Shown piece after piece: positions 29,163 through 37,210 of a stretch of DNA of 64,000 bases. The notes under the pieces were generated by a model. The model ran no database searches. It had not been told where the DNA came from and saw only the letters and a list, made by a program, of their open reading frames with translations. The position numbers and the translations under genes are program-made. Numbering within the stretch: position 1 is the stretch's first letter; each line of letters begins with the position of its first letter. Origin of the DNA: Sphingobacterium paucimobilis HER1398 (GTDB taxonomy: Bacteria; Bacteroidota; Bacteroidia; Sphingobacteriales; Sphingobacteriaceae); the NCBI RefSeq assembly GCF_000416985.1, contig NZ_ATDL01000015.1, positions 682,001-746,000 on the forward strand, read 5' to 3'.

Positions 29163-29347
29163 TTCTAGGTAATCTTGGGTGATTGTTGGATAATCCTTGG
29201 GTAGTTCTTGTTTAATCGTTGTGTATAGGCTGTGTATAGACTGGTAGTTTCTTAGGTGGTTCTTAGGTATTTCTTCGGTAATCCTTGGGTGTTTCTTGGG
29301 TAATTCTTAGTTTTTTCTTGGGTAGTTGTTAGGCTGGACTTGGGTCA
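29163..29347. repeat. Helically phased array of 11-bp repeats
   Basis: Nine consecutive units of exactly 11 bp run from 29249 to 29347 with consensus TTCTTRGGTRN, for instance TTCTTAGGTGG, TTCTTCGGTAA, TTCTTGGGTAA and TTCTTGGGTAG. Five further related units of 10-11 bp occupy 29163-29215, and a diverged stretch (TGTGTATAG twice) lies between. The array contains stop codons in its frames and is not coding. It starts 14 bases after the stop of the gene at 29362 and lies upstream of the 195-residue gene. Confidence 0.85.
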
Positions 29348-29361
29348 TGCTCGTACCTGGT

Positions 29362-29766
29362 TCATTCCGGTACATTTCGATTTCTTGAAGAGGATTTAGG
29401 GCTCTTAGCTGGTATTACTTCATGCATTTTGATTACTTCTAAAACTTCATCCTGTAGGTAGTAATCCTTTCCTAAATTATAAGTTCTGAAGAGGGCTTTT
29501 TTCTCAAAAAAAGTGGTATTCCCCAATTTCAACATTTTCTTAAGATCATGATTATCAATAAGTCGCTGACTCAAGTTGAGGTCTTCATGATTTTGGTTTT
29601 GCATCATCAAGAGCGATATTTCTTTTGTGGTCTCTATAAGTTGATCCATACGGTCCCATAATGGTGTGATAATTTCTATTAGCTCTTCGGTTAGCTTTTT
29701 AGCGCTGCATTGCTCTACATACTTTTCATGTGTTTGTGCGTGGGTGTTGTTTAGTTTGGTTTCCAT
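29362..29766 (-). CDS. Hypothetical protein with possible helix-turn-helix (excisionase-like) domain
   Basis: A 134-residue protein. The first ~65 residues are helical and polar (THEKYVEQCSAKKLTEELIE..., KEISLLMMQNQ). Residues about 75-120 ('LIDNHDLKKMLKLGNTTFFEKKALF', then 'GKDYYLQDEVLEVIK') have the spacing of the MerR/excisionase-type winged helix that is common in mobile elements of Bacteroidota. The match is by pattern only and several usual residues are missing. It may control the neighbouring repeat array or cassette; this is inference. It is separated by 46 bases from the LytTR gene upstream. Confidence 0.65.
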   Translation of the reverse strand: METKLNNTHAQTHEKYVEQCSAKKLTEELIEIITPLWDRMDQLIETTKEISLLMMQNQNHEDLNLSQRLIDNHDLKKMLKLGNTTFFEKKALFRTYNLGKDYYLQDEVLEVIKMHEVIPAKSPKSSSRNRNVPE

Positions 29767-29812
29767 TCAACAGTATATTAGATAAGTTAATAATTCATAT
29801 CATTTGATTGTT

Positions 29813-30538
29813 TTACAGTTTGTTATCATGGTATAAATCTAGGGCTCTCAAGGCTGGCTTAAAATTAATATCCAGACAAATATCATCCATAGTCAATTGC
29901 ACTTTAGTTCTATTATACGATTTGATAGCGTGTATAGCCACGACATGTTTTGCACTGATCCGAACAAACTTATCTTGCGGCAAAAGCGCCATTAATGTGG
30001 TGAGGGATTTTTGATAGATCACCTTGCTTCCGTTATCTAAAAATATAGTAATATCTTTATCCTCAACTTCGGCATATACAATGTCGACATGTTTTAATAT
30101 TTCTTCCTGTTTGGTTTCAAAATTGCGAACTTTGACCGTTGTACTTTTGTTTATAGATATTCTATTTCTTTCATCCACTTTTCTCACTGCCTCTTCCACT
30201 GCTTTTTTTAAGTGTTCCCAGTCTGGCAATTTTTTCAGATATGCTACCGCATTTATATTATTTACTTCAAATCCATAATTTCCAAAACTAGACACTACAA
30301 TTATTACGGGAGGATTTTCGAGCAGTCTAACGAATTCCCAGCCCATTAATTCGGGCATCTGTAGATCCAGAAACAATATATCAACGGATTGCACTTCTTG
30401 CATATTCAGTGCAGCCTGAATACTTGAAACGGGATCCAGCTGGATTAAAAAATCGAATCGGGCTAACATTTTGCGGAATATTGTAATCGATTCTGGCTGA
30501 TCATCCATAAATCCTGCGGTATACTTTAGTTTATCCAT
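29813..30538 (-). CDS. LytTR-family response regulator
   Basis: A 241-residue two-domain regulator. The receiver has 'DILFLDLQMPELMGWEF' with Asp58 as the phospho-acceptor; the N-terminal acidic residues are MDDQPES and the conserved lysine is in 'VAYLKKLPD'. The C-terminal half (about 130-235) is a LytTR DNA-binding domain: 'VKVRNFETKQEEILKHVDIVYAEVEDKDITI', 'LTTLMALLPQDKFVRISAKHVVAIHAI'. It would bind paired direct repeats upstream of target promoters. It begins 7 bases after the stop of the sensor kinase gene, so they form a cognate pair. Its targets may include the peptide/acyltransferase genes just upstream. Confidence 0.93.
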   Translation of the reverse strand: MDKLKYTAGFMDDQPESITIFRKMLARFDFLIQLDPVSSIQAALNMQEVQSVDILFLDLQMPELMGWEFVRLLENPPVIIVVSSFGNYGFEVNNINAVAYLKKLPDWEHLKKAVEEAVRKVDERNRISINKSTTVKVRNFETKQEEILKHVDIVYAEVEDKDITIFLDNGSKVIYQKSLTTLMALLPQDKFVRISAKHVVAIHAIKSYNRTKVQLTMDDICLDINFKPALRALDLYHDNKL

Positions 30539-30545
30539 AACAAGT

Positions 30546-31595
30546 TTAGTTTAACGGTCCTGATATGGACACCAAATATTGTGTTTGACTTTCTTTTCTT
30601 TTGATTTTAATTGGCCAATTGCCATTTGTGATACGCTTACTCAACAATTTATATCCCGTCTTTTGAGATTTGATACTATTTCTTTTTGCATGTATTATAT
30701 CGTTCACCACTCTAAATATCCATTTATCCTGACCGATTATGAACCTTACAGAGAATGAACTTCCTTTTAGGACATCCCCATATTTAATAGCATTTTCAAC
30801 AGGCGTTAGAAAAAGCCCTATCGGTATCCGAATATCTTGTAAACTGGGCGGCAACGAAACCTTTTCTATAGCCTCTTTTTGGCCTAAACTGGCCAAATCC
30901 AACAAATTCACGACCTGCTCCCATTCCTTTTTTATGGGAATACTAGACTCTGTTTCTTGCATCTCAATGGCATGATGCATGACTGATGCCAACTTTAACA
31001 GATTATCCAAATTATCTTCCTGCTTATCTGTCGTCATTTTACCCATTGTAATGGCAATAACCCCTTCGATAAAATGCGGGCATAAATGCTTGGCATTTAA
31101 CTGCGATTTAAGTAGTGATATATCATTATTTAACTGCTTGAGCTTCTCTTTCTTAAGGTTCAGTCTTTTTTTATTACTAAAATACCTTAATGCGAATACC
31201 ATGGCACTAGCTATAATCCAGGTCACTAAAAAGCCTGTGGTCAATCGCTTTCTAAATTCAATAATTCTAAATGATTTATTAGGATTATGAAAATTAATCC
31301 CTAAAGCGGGCAGCCAACTATAAATGAGTTCATAACCATATAATACCAAGAACAAAAAAGCTATGAGCAAGATCCCTAAACCAGCAGTCCTACTTTTCCA
31401 TTTCTGCTGCCCCCCTAACCATGTTGCTGCAAACAAAAGCATAAAATATATCGCAAATAATATACTTACTGCGATAATTTGATTTTCAGGGATGGGTCTA
31501 TCGGCAAAAAAGAAGTTAAGTACTTTAAAAAAAATATAGAATGCAGGTAAGCTAAGTGCATTCCAGCACAAAAATAATTTAGGCAGATTGGACAT
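30546..31595 (-). CDS. LytS/YehU-type sensor histidine kinase with atypical H-box
   Basis: A 349-residue membrane kinase of the His_kinase (PF06580) type. I choose the ATG at 31595, which starts 34 bases after the upstream stop; the longer frame to 31700 overlaps that gene by 71 bases. Four hydrophobic segments lie in the first ~150 residues (such as LFLCWNALSLPAFYIFF, LLIAFLFLVLYGYELIY). The phospho-acceptor region reads 'LKSQLNAKHLCPHFIEGVI' where the family has LKxQxNPHFLFNxLN: the PHF is displaced by about five residues and the following Asn residues are absent. The N-box 'TPVENAIKYG' is present, but the last glycine box is weak (KTGYKLLSKRI). It pairs with the LytTR regulator at 29813. 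Confidence 0.85.
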   Translation of the reverse strand: MSNLPKLFLCWNALSLPAFYIFFKVLNFFFADRPIPENQIIAVSILFAIYFMLLFAATWLGGQQKWKSRTAGLGILLIAFLFLVLYGYELIYSWLPALGINFHNPNKSFRIIEFRKRLTTGFLVTWIIASAMVFALRYFSNKKRLNLKKEKLKQLNNDISLLKSQLNAKHLCPHFIEGVIAITMGKMTTDKQEDNLDNLLKLASVMHHAIEMQETESSIPIKKEWEQVVNLLDLASLGQKEAIEKVSLPPSLQDIRIPIGLFLTPVENAIKYGDVLKGSSFSVRFIIGQDKWIFRVVNDIIHAKRNSIKSQKTGYKLLSKRITNGNWPIKIKRKESQTQYLVSISGPLN

Positions 31596-31629
31596 AAAAT
31601 AGATAGCTTGTTTCTCAAATATAATATTC

Positions 31630-32526
31630 TTATTGTAGAGGAACAAGATTAACTTTCTGCGCGGTATAGTATCTTCTATCGAAAACACAATATTCGCCAT
31701 CTAGTTCTAGAACTAATAACGGATGGTTTGTGAGTCCCTCGTCTACAATGCTTTCGTCCAAATTTAACATACCATTTTTATGTAGGTATATCCAGCACTC
31801 CCAGCGTTCGGGTTGTTTAGTTACTATAATTTCGAGTTGGCGATACATTATATCCAACGTTCGTAATACAAAGTCAAATCGATTTTCTTTTGGCTTTTGT
31901 GTAATCGGCTTTAACGCCTTTAAATAATAACTATTACGTCTTTGCTGATCGATCAATGTATATACAGGAACATTAAATGCAGATGAGATAAATGGTATTC
32001 CCATTTTAACATTTAGGATACCCTCTAGAAAAGGTATAGAAAACCTTTGATCCTTTTGTGAATCTACTGATCCAGAGGCACCATCGGCGAATATTAAAAT
32101 ATGCTTGCCCGATGCCAATGCTTGTTTTATTCCAAACAATAATCTAGGATCTTCGCTAAATAAATAGTTGTACGTATTGGTTTTATTCATCTGCCTATGA
32201 AGCTGATCAAATAGTTTGGGATTACGGTCATAAACTACCTTATCCAATACCACATCGAATAAAACGCCTTCTTGAGCCATTTGTAAAGGCCAATGCATGT
32301 GATTGCCTAGGTGGAACATAGCTAAAATACCAGGAGTACCATTAGTTAGTAAGCCATGGCATTGCAAATGAAAACAGTCTAATGTACGGGAATCCGCCCG
32401 CCCATGATATTCTTTCCATTTATTAAATATGACAGCATGCTCTTTCCAACTGCGGTCTGTCATAACCTGATTAATATTTGCACTAAACAATGCAAACTCC
32501 CATTTGCTTACATGTTGTATAATCAT
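31630..32526 (-). CDS. Lysophospholipid acyltransferase-like protein (LpxL/HtrB superfamily)
   Basis: A 298-residue protein resembling LpxL/HtrB acyltransferases. The motif 'AMFHLGNHMHWPL' near residues 68-80 corresponds to the HX4D/E active-site region, 'HILIFADGASG' and 'IPFLEGILNVKMGIPFISSAFNVPVYTLI' fit the substrate-pocket motifs, and 'PERWECWIYLHK' matches the family's PEQWxWxHRR region. A membrane anchor helix at the N-terminus is absent, unlike LpxL. About 40 extra C-terminal residues (LLVLELDGEYCVFDRRYY) form an add-on. It lies between a 51-codon ORF and a LytTR two-component system, so the acyl acceptor could be a peptide or small molecule instead of lipid A. That is inference. Confidence 0.75.
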   Translation of the reverse strand: MIIQHVSKWEFALFSANINQVMTDRSWKEHAVIFNKWKEYHGRADSRTLDCFHLQCHGLLTNGTPGILAMFHLGNHMHWPLQMAQEGVLFDVVLDKVVYDRNPKLFDQLHRQMNKTNTYNYLFSEDPRLLFGIKQALASGKHILIFADGASGSVDSQKDQRFSIPFLEGILNVKMGIPFISSAFNVPVYTLIDQQRRNSYYLKALKPITQKPKENRFDFVLRTLDIMYRQLEIIVTKQPERWECWIYLHKNGMLNLDESIVDEGLTNHPLLVLELDGEYCVFDRRYYTAQKVNLVPLQ

Positions 32527-32563
32527 ATTATTTATCTTGTTAGGTGTGAAAAACGATTTATTA

Positions 32564-32592
32564 AAAGCCGGCCTTCTACAGCGGCCGACTTT
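32564..32592 (-). terminator. Hairpin/attenuator between small ORF and acyltransferase gene
   Basis: On the minus strand AAAGTCGGCC and GGCCGGCTTT pair over 10 bp (one G-U) around a 9-base loop, followed by TTAATAAA. It lies 43 bases after the small ORF stop and 38 bases before the acyltransferase start. The layout suggests a partial terminator giving more transcript of the small ORF than of the genes behind it. Confidence 0.7.
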
Positions 32593-32634
32593 CTGATCAC
32601 CTTTTTTAACTCCTTCGCCTTATTTGTGAAATGG

Positions 32635-32790
32635 TTAAAAGGTAACTATTGGACATTTTTGATCCGATTCGAGGTCTTTTTCGTGAGGCCCACTATCTAA
32701 CTTATATTTTAGTGTAGTCCAATAAATAACATCGCTTTTAATGATCATACCTGAATCATTTGAAATCTGTGATTTTCTTTCGTTTTTCAT
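32635..32790 (-). CDS. Small ORF of 51 codons, possible peptide gene
   Basis: ATG at 32790, TAA ending at 32635. The product opens MKNERKSQISNDSGMI, has a central aromatic part (SDVIYWTTLKYKL) and an acidic tail ending in DQKCPIVTF with a single cysteine. Amino acid composition looks like a real protein and not a shadow. It is followed by a hairpin and then by an acyltransferase-like gene and a LytTR kinase/regulator pair, an order typical of peptide precursor operons. There is no signal peptide and no double-glycine leader. An overlapping 60-codon frame at 32756-32938 is the competing reading. No family recognised. Confidence 0.45.
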   Translation of the reverse strand: MKNERKSQISNDSGMIIKSDVIYWTTLKYKLDSGPHEKDLESDQKCPIVTF

Positions 32791-32967
32791 TTCTGTTAAA
32801 AATTAAATAAAACATTTTTTCTAAGCTCAACGTGGCCACATTTAGTTCGCTTCGAAACATTGACTGACGCAATATGTGAGTAATTGCAATATGTTTTATC
32901 TTAAAAACGTACGTTTCGATTTCCTCTATTTTGCGCAATTCAGATGCTTAACCTCTCCAATAATTTT

Positions 32968-33031
32968 GTTTCGTAAATGATTTACGAAACATATGAGTGC
33001 ATTTACGAAATAGAAAGCTACGTGTACGAAA
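32968..33031. promoter_or_regulatory. 21-bp-phased TACGAAA direct repeats with a perfect palindrome
   Basis: A perfect 11+1+11 inverted repeat at 32968-32990 (GTTTCGTAAAT G ATTTACGAAAC) is followed by two more direct copies of TACGAAA. The three copies start at 32983, 33004 and 33025, exactly 21 bp apart. The site lies in the divergent region, about 150 bases before the AraC-type gene and about 180 bases before the small ORF. Two-turn spacing of direct repeats is typical for AraC-family binding, so autoregulation by the 33182 product is plausible. LytTR binding is an alternative. Confidence 0.6.
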
Positions 33032-33181
33032 TTATATTGTTTTAGGGCTGGTTTAGGACTAGATTCGACATGTGATATATGCCATTTTCTAAACAAATGA
33101 TTATGATTATTAGCCTAATTAACTCTTTGGTGAATCTGTATTCTAATTCACGAAAAGGCCAAACTTTAAACCTCAAGAATT

Positions 33182-34189
33182 ATGAAGCGATCTGTGCTGT
33201 CTAAACTTCGGCAAATCCTGGACAAGGTCGCAAGCGCCCATTGTCTGGAGCAGCTTGAAGCCACCCTGATACTCCAGGATAGCCAAACCAGCTACTGGAA
33301 GCGCGGCGCAGATGAGGCCACACTACAAGATTTTGATACGCTGGAAGTATTTCTCAGCTGCCTGGATACGCTATTCTGTGAAGAGCGTACCATTCCGATC
33401 AAGGTGAAGCTGTACGACATCCATGTGTTGTACGTCCTCGAAGCTAGCGCAACCATCCGTCTTTACAATTCACAGGGCCACCTGATCAGCCAACAAGCCT
33501 GTGGACGTGGTATGTACTACTACCTTCCTCCTGGTCATTATAGCCTAAAGATACCGGCAGGAAAAAGCCAACTCTTTGGCTATTATTTCCGAAGTAAAAC
33601 TTTTCGCAAGAAAAATGAAAAGCCCTATATTTTCTTGCACAGCCTACTGCGTGCCAGGCGAGCACAACTGCCCGAAGTGGTAGTGAGCAGAGATTTTAAG
33701 GTTGGCAGACGTACCCGGATGTATATACATGCGCTGTGCCGTGGCTTAAAAAAAAGAAAACTGAAAAATGAAAGTTTTGTCTTCGGTATTATCCACGATC
33801 TCATCGATCTATCGGCCGAGAAGATATCGGAAGAGGAAACCAAAATGAGCTATGATCTCAAGATAGCGATACAGGCGCGCAAGCTACTGGCTATGCACAT
33901 CGAGGAGAAGGGCCAGGAAACACAGATCAACCTACTATCCGATGACCTAAAGCTAGATCTAGACACCGTAAACCGCTATCATAAGCAGCATTTTGGCAAA
34001 TGCCTGCGAGAGTTGCGCACCGAGCTACTTGTGACACGGGCCCAAAACCTCCTTGCATCGGGTATGAGCCCTACCGAGACGGCATATGAACTCAACTACA
34101 GCTCACTGGATGCTTTCGGTCGTTTTTTCAAGAAGTATAGTAAACAAACTGCTAGTGCATATATACAGACCCTCCTAACGGACCAGTAA
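33182..34189 (+). CDS. AraC-family transcriptional regulator
   Basis: A 335-residue protein. The C-terminal ~95 residues are an AraC/XylS double helix-turn-helix: 'LLSDDLKLDLDTVNRYHKQHFGKCLRELRTE' (first HTH) and 'GMSPTETAYELNYSSLDAFGRFFKKYSKQTASAY' (second HTH with the conserved F..FKK.....P-like segment). The N-terminal ~200 residues have no domain I can name; they contain a beta-rich part (VLYVLEASATIRLYNSQGHLIS) that could be a cupin-like sensor and a basic patch (LKKRKLKN). It is transcribed away from the small ORF/acyltransferase operon and toward two other genes, and the 21-bp-phased repeats lie in the shared upstream region. Confidence 0.88.
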   Translation: MKRSVLSKLRQILDKVASAHCLEQLEATLILQDSQTSYWKRGADEATLQDFDTLEVFLSCLDTLFCEERTIPIKVKLYDIHVLYVLEASATIRLYNSQGHLISQQACGRGMYYYLPPGHYSLKIPAGKSQLFGYYFRSKTFRKKNEKPYIFLHSLLRARRAQLPEVVVSRDFKVGRRTRMYIHALCRGLKKRKLKNESFVFGIIHDLIDLSAEKISEEETKMSYDLKIAIQARKLLAMHIEEKGQETQINLLSDDLKLDLDTVNRYHKQHFGKCLRELRTELLVTRAQNLLASGMSPTETAYELNYSSLDAFGRFFKKYSKQTASAYIQTLLTDQ

Positions 34190-34300
34190 CTTCCACCTTC
34201 AACGTTATGAGTATGGCCCCTGTCGGATCGTGAAATCGTAAGCTGTCGGGCCGCCTGCTACTTGGCTTCCTACCTTTGGTATATAAATACGGTGGGAGTT

Positions 34301-35113
34301 ATGATTATAAAACAAACATATCTAGAAAGCGAAGTGCTCTATCAGGTGATGGAAATCTTATATCTACAGCTCAAGGAACTAATGCACGAGCTAGCTCCCG
34401 AGGGTTGGAACAACAGTCCCTACCACTTTCCATTTGAACTAATCGAAGGCGAGGGCGATGTTCTTTACAACGGCTACCAAATGGTAGCTCAAGCCTATGA
34501 ACAACAATTTGGCCGTTGCCCCCGGAGGTATCTAGAAGAAGCAACAAAGACGATGAATATGGTCTGTAAGGCCAATCCTCATGAGCCCCTTATAGGCGAA
34601 ATGGTGTATCTGATCGAATTTGCACTGGTACGACTGACACTAAATGGGCTATTATTCAAGGGTAGTGATCCTGCTACCTATTATATCATTGACGAGTTTG
34701 ATATCGCAGAACAAAGCTACCTGCTCGGTATAGAACTGACACTCCCTGGTGTAGCTTTCTGCAATATACCTCTTTTGAGCCCTGCAAGACATGAACTGTT
34801 ATTTCATCTTGATCTCTGCGTCTTGTATAAACACCTACTCAAGGCATTCGCACAGCTACATTACGATTGGCGATACTATAACGAAGCGCTAAAAATGCAA
34901 TGGATACGCTGGCGAATAGCGAAGATTGTAAACCGGAATGATGGAGAAAACAGTCAACAGAGCCTTTGGATCCAAGTCAAGGAATCGATAGCCAGCATAG
35001 AACGGGCACAGCCACCAAACGAGGTGATTGCCTACATGGGTACACACGATAAACTGCCTGTTGGCTATCCGCCTACGATGGAAGATCTTGAATATATAAG
35101 CAGAATAACTTGA
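34301..35113 (+). CDS. Hypothetical protein, 270 residues
   Basis: Not recognised. I chose the ATG at 34301 because a GGTGGGAG stretch lies just before it; the open frame extends 13 codons further to 34262 without a better ribosome site. The product is soluble, mostly helical and rich in Leu, Tyr and Glu, with no signal peptide ('EVLYQVMEILYLQLKELM', 'LLFHLDLCVLYKHLLKAFAQLHYDWRYY'). It follows the AraC gene by 110 bases on the same strand and may be cotranscribed. A mobile-element regulator such as RteC was considered but the sequence does not clearly fit. Confidence 0.7.
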   Translation: MIIKQTYLESEVLYQVMEILYLQLKELMHELAPEGWNNSPYHFPFELIEGEGDVLYNGYQMVAQAYEQQFGRCPRRYLEEATKTMNMVCKANPHEPLIGEMVYLIEFALVRLTLNGLLFKGSDPATYYIIDEFDIAEQSYLLGIELTLPGVAFCNIPLLSPARHELLFHLDLCVLYKHLLKAFAQLHYDWRYYNEALKMQWIRWRIAKIVNRNDGENSQQSLWIQVKESIASIERAQPPNEVIAYMGTHDKLPVGYPPTMEDLEYISRIT

Positions 35114-35330
35114 TACCCTTGTCATTGATTACTTGTCACTGAGTCTACATATACAGCGAATCTCGGTGGCTAGGCCACAGGGTGCAGGGCGTATCGGCCA
35201 AAAGACCCTTCCGACTATCCATGAGATATGTGTTGAGGCATCGTACGAAAAAATCAACAGATCCGGATAGCAATATCTCCCGAGCATTTCTCTAGGAGTT
35301 AAAACAGAGAGAAACTTAAAACAAACAAAA

Positions 35331-35741
35331 ATGAAACAAATTATGATTTTGTTTTCTGTGATACTGGGTATTGCAGGAACAGCGTTGGCCCTAAACGATA
35401 ACGGGGCAAAAGACAAAAGTACTAAGGTAGAAACAAAAGTAGTCACTACGGATACCTATTTTCGTTTTACGGGGAACCCCGGTGAGGAGGGAAATCCCGC
35501 TAAATGGGAAGCCATTGATACCCCTGACGGTTGTGAAGGTTTGGAAAGAGCCTGTAATATCCAGGTGAAGGCGGCTTATTTAGTAGAATCTGGTGGGCAA
35601 GTGCATATCAACACCAGCCTTCTTCCTACTTTACCAACCGTCTTGAGCCCGGATAATGTAAACTTAATCCCTGCACCAAGTGCCGCTGGAAGCATGTCGT
35701 CTCAGCCACTTACACCGGGCGGAATTTATAATCAAGATTAA
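35331..35741 (+). CDS. Small exported protein, DUF6520-like
   Basis: A 136-residue precursor. Residues 1-21 are a signal peptide (MKQIMILFSVILGIAGTALA). The mature part has 'TYFRFTGNPGEEGNPAKWE', then two cysteines 12 bases of protein apart in 'DGCEGLERACNI', and a proline/serine-rich tail. This opening plus the FTGNPGEE motif matches, from memory, the small secreted DUF6520-type proteins often seen next to SusC/SusD/TlpA loci in Sphingobacteriaceae. The function is unknown; the two cysteines could form a disulfide handled by the TlpA-like protein at 40434. It converges on the SusD gene across a strong shared terminator. A single TACGAAA lies at 35244. Confidence 0.7.
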   Translation: MKQIMILFSVILGIAGTALALNDNGAKDKSTKVETKVVTTDTYFRFTGNPGEEGNPAKWEAIDTPDGCEGLERACNIQVKAAYLVESGGQVHINTSLLPTLPTVLSPDNVNLIPAPSAAGSMSSQPLTPGGIYNQD

Positions 35742-35763
35742 TTAATCTGATTTTACAGTTTAG

Positions 35764-35800
35764 AAGAGTACCCATTCATTCCATCTGAATGGGTACTCTT
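35764..35800. terminator. Bidirectional terminator between the small exported protein and susD
   Basis: A perfect 14-bp inverted repeat (AAGAGTACCCATTC / GAATGGGTACTCTT) with a 9-base loop sits between convergent genes, 22 bases after one stop and 17 bases from the other. Confidence 0.85.
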
Positions 35801-35816
35801 TGACATTATTAAACTA

Positions 35817-37199
35817 TTAGTTTTGTGGCATTCCAGTCAATCTTATCACGTCACTCGGCAAGGGCAAGGCGTATCGATCATCATTGGGAGGTAGTGTATA
35901 GGTCTCACCATTGACCAGCCTCGTCAATATGATATTGGCTCCCTCCTTGTTCAATCGTTTGATATCCATCCACCGTAGATTACGTGTTACCAATTCCTTT
36001 CGCCGCTCCAAAAGAACCAGTTGTAGCGCCTCCAATCTATCCATACCCATATCTAGATATGGGGAAGTCCCTACTTTATACCGCCTTTTCAAAAGATTAT
36101 CCACGCCTGTTAATCCTTCTCTAATCTGCCCGCGCCGCACCAAACACTCCGCTTTGGTCAGCCACATTTCGGCTGTAGAGACGCCCGTAAAATACTGGGT
36201 GCTGTTTATCGAAAAATTGCCCCGCATAACAGCGCCATTCGCTGTATTTCTAAAAAACGCAAACCGTCGGAGATCATCTGTTTGATAAGAATTTATTAGA
36301 TTCGTATCAATGACCGCATACGTGGTACTTGACGGAAAGGCATATAAACCAATCGCTGTCGAGAAGATAACCTCTTTATTGAAAATAGTAAAGGGATTTA
36401 CCGAACTGGTAGCCGTAGGTAATTTAATATCCGTATTGAAATCTAAAAGATCATTTTGGATTGTAAGGCAAGAATCGGCATATTTTTCCGCATTGGCATA
36501 ATCTCTCATCGAAAGATAAGCACGTGACAGTAAACCATAAACAGCCACTTTTGAGGGTCGCACAGGTAAATCTGATCTATGAGGCAACAGCGGCATCGCT
36601 GCCTTGAGATCAACGATCACTTTTTCGAAAGACTCTGCTACTGAAGCTCGAACTGAGCGCTCATTGACATCTGGATTCGTCTTCAAAACTATACCCAAGT
36701 CAGACGAAGCGGTAGATTCATCATAGGCTTTGGACCATATCCATATAGCTCGAAGAAAAGAATTCGCGCGGAAAACAAGTGCCGCCCCCTTTGCTCTATT
36801 CCATCGATTTTTTTCTCCTTCCTTTACAGCCATTTCATCTAAAGTTTTAAGGCAAACATTCGCGTAAAAGATTGTTTCGTAACTGATACCCCAAGGGTTA
36901 GAAGCCTGTTCGTAATCCGCATTCTTCCAGACATAAATATCTCGAGAAGCAGCTTTTACTATCCTATCATACACTGGATTGGGAATATAAATATCGTCCG
37001 CAGATGATTCGCCCATACAAGGACTACGGTAATTCATGATCTGGGTATTATCCAGAATCGCTTCCACATCTTCCAATGTGGACACCAACGCCATATTGGT
37101 TGAAGATTTTATATCTAGATAATCATCACAGCTTGACAGCACAAGAAGCCCTGTTACCACATATAAAAGTCTTCTCCACATTACTATAATCTCTTTCAT
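35817..37199 (-). CDS. SusD/RagB-family outer membrane lipoprotein
   Basis: A 460-residue surface lipoprotein. The signal ends 'LLVLSSCDDYLDIK', with the lipidated Cys near residue 24 and the typical DxYLD motif right after it. The body is all-helical with TPR-like segments ('GLLSRAYLSMRDYANAEKYADSCL'), and the C-terminus carries the usual RagB ending ('RRKELVTRNLRWMDIKRLNKEGANI', 'YALPLPSDVI'). SusD proteins cap the SusC barrel at 37211 and capture the ligand. It is 11 bases after the SusC stop. The ligand cannot be inferred because no glycoside hydrolase or other catabolic enzyme is present; the partner TlpA gene suggests a peptide or redox-linked substrate. Confidence 0.95.
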   Translation of the reverse strand: MKEIIVMWRRLLYVVTGLLVLSSCDDYLDIKSSTNMALVSTLEDVEAILDNTQIMNYRSPCMGESSADDIYIPNPVYDRIVKAASRDIYVWKNADYEQASNPWGISYETIFYANVCLKTLDEMAVKEGEKNRWNRAKGAALVFRANSFLRAIWIWSKAYDESTASSDLGIVLKTNPDVNERSVRASVAESFEKVIVDLKAAMPLLPHRSDLPVRPSKVAVYGLLSRAYLSMRDYANAEKYADSCLTIQNDLLDFNTDIKLPTATSSVNPFTIFNKEVIFSTAIGLYAFPSSTTYAVIDTNLINSYQTDDLRRFAFFRNTANGAVMRGNFSINSTQYFTGVSTAEMWLTKAECLVRRGQIREGLTGVDNLLKRRYKVGTSPYLDMGMDRLEALQLVLLERRKELVTRNLRWMDIKRLNKEGANIILTRLVNGETYTLPPNDDRYALPLPSDVIRLTGMPQN

Positions 37200-37210
37200 T
37201 TTTGTTTGAT

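Noticed and set aside
29163..29347. CRISPR array
   Set aside because: Units are 10-11 bp with no unique spacers between them and no cas genes nearby.
29163..29347. Coding repeats
   Set aside because: The 11-bp period shifts frame every unit and TAG/TAA codons occur in the array on both strands.
30546..31700. Longer start of the LytS-like kinase at 31700
   Set aside because: It would overlap the upstream acyltransferase gene by 71 bases; the ATG at 31595 leaves a normal gap.
32756..32938. 60-codon minus-strand frame overlapping the 51-codon small ORF
   Set aside because: Composition is less protein-like and it ends inside the better small ORF; kept only as an alternative reading.
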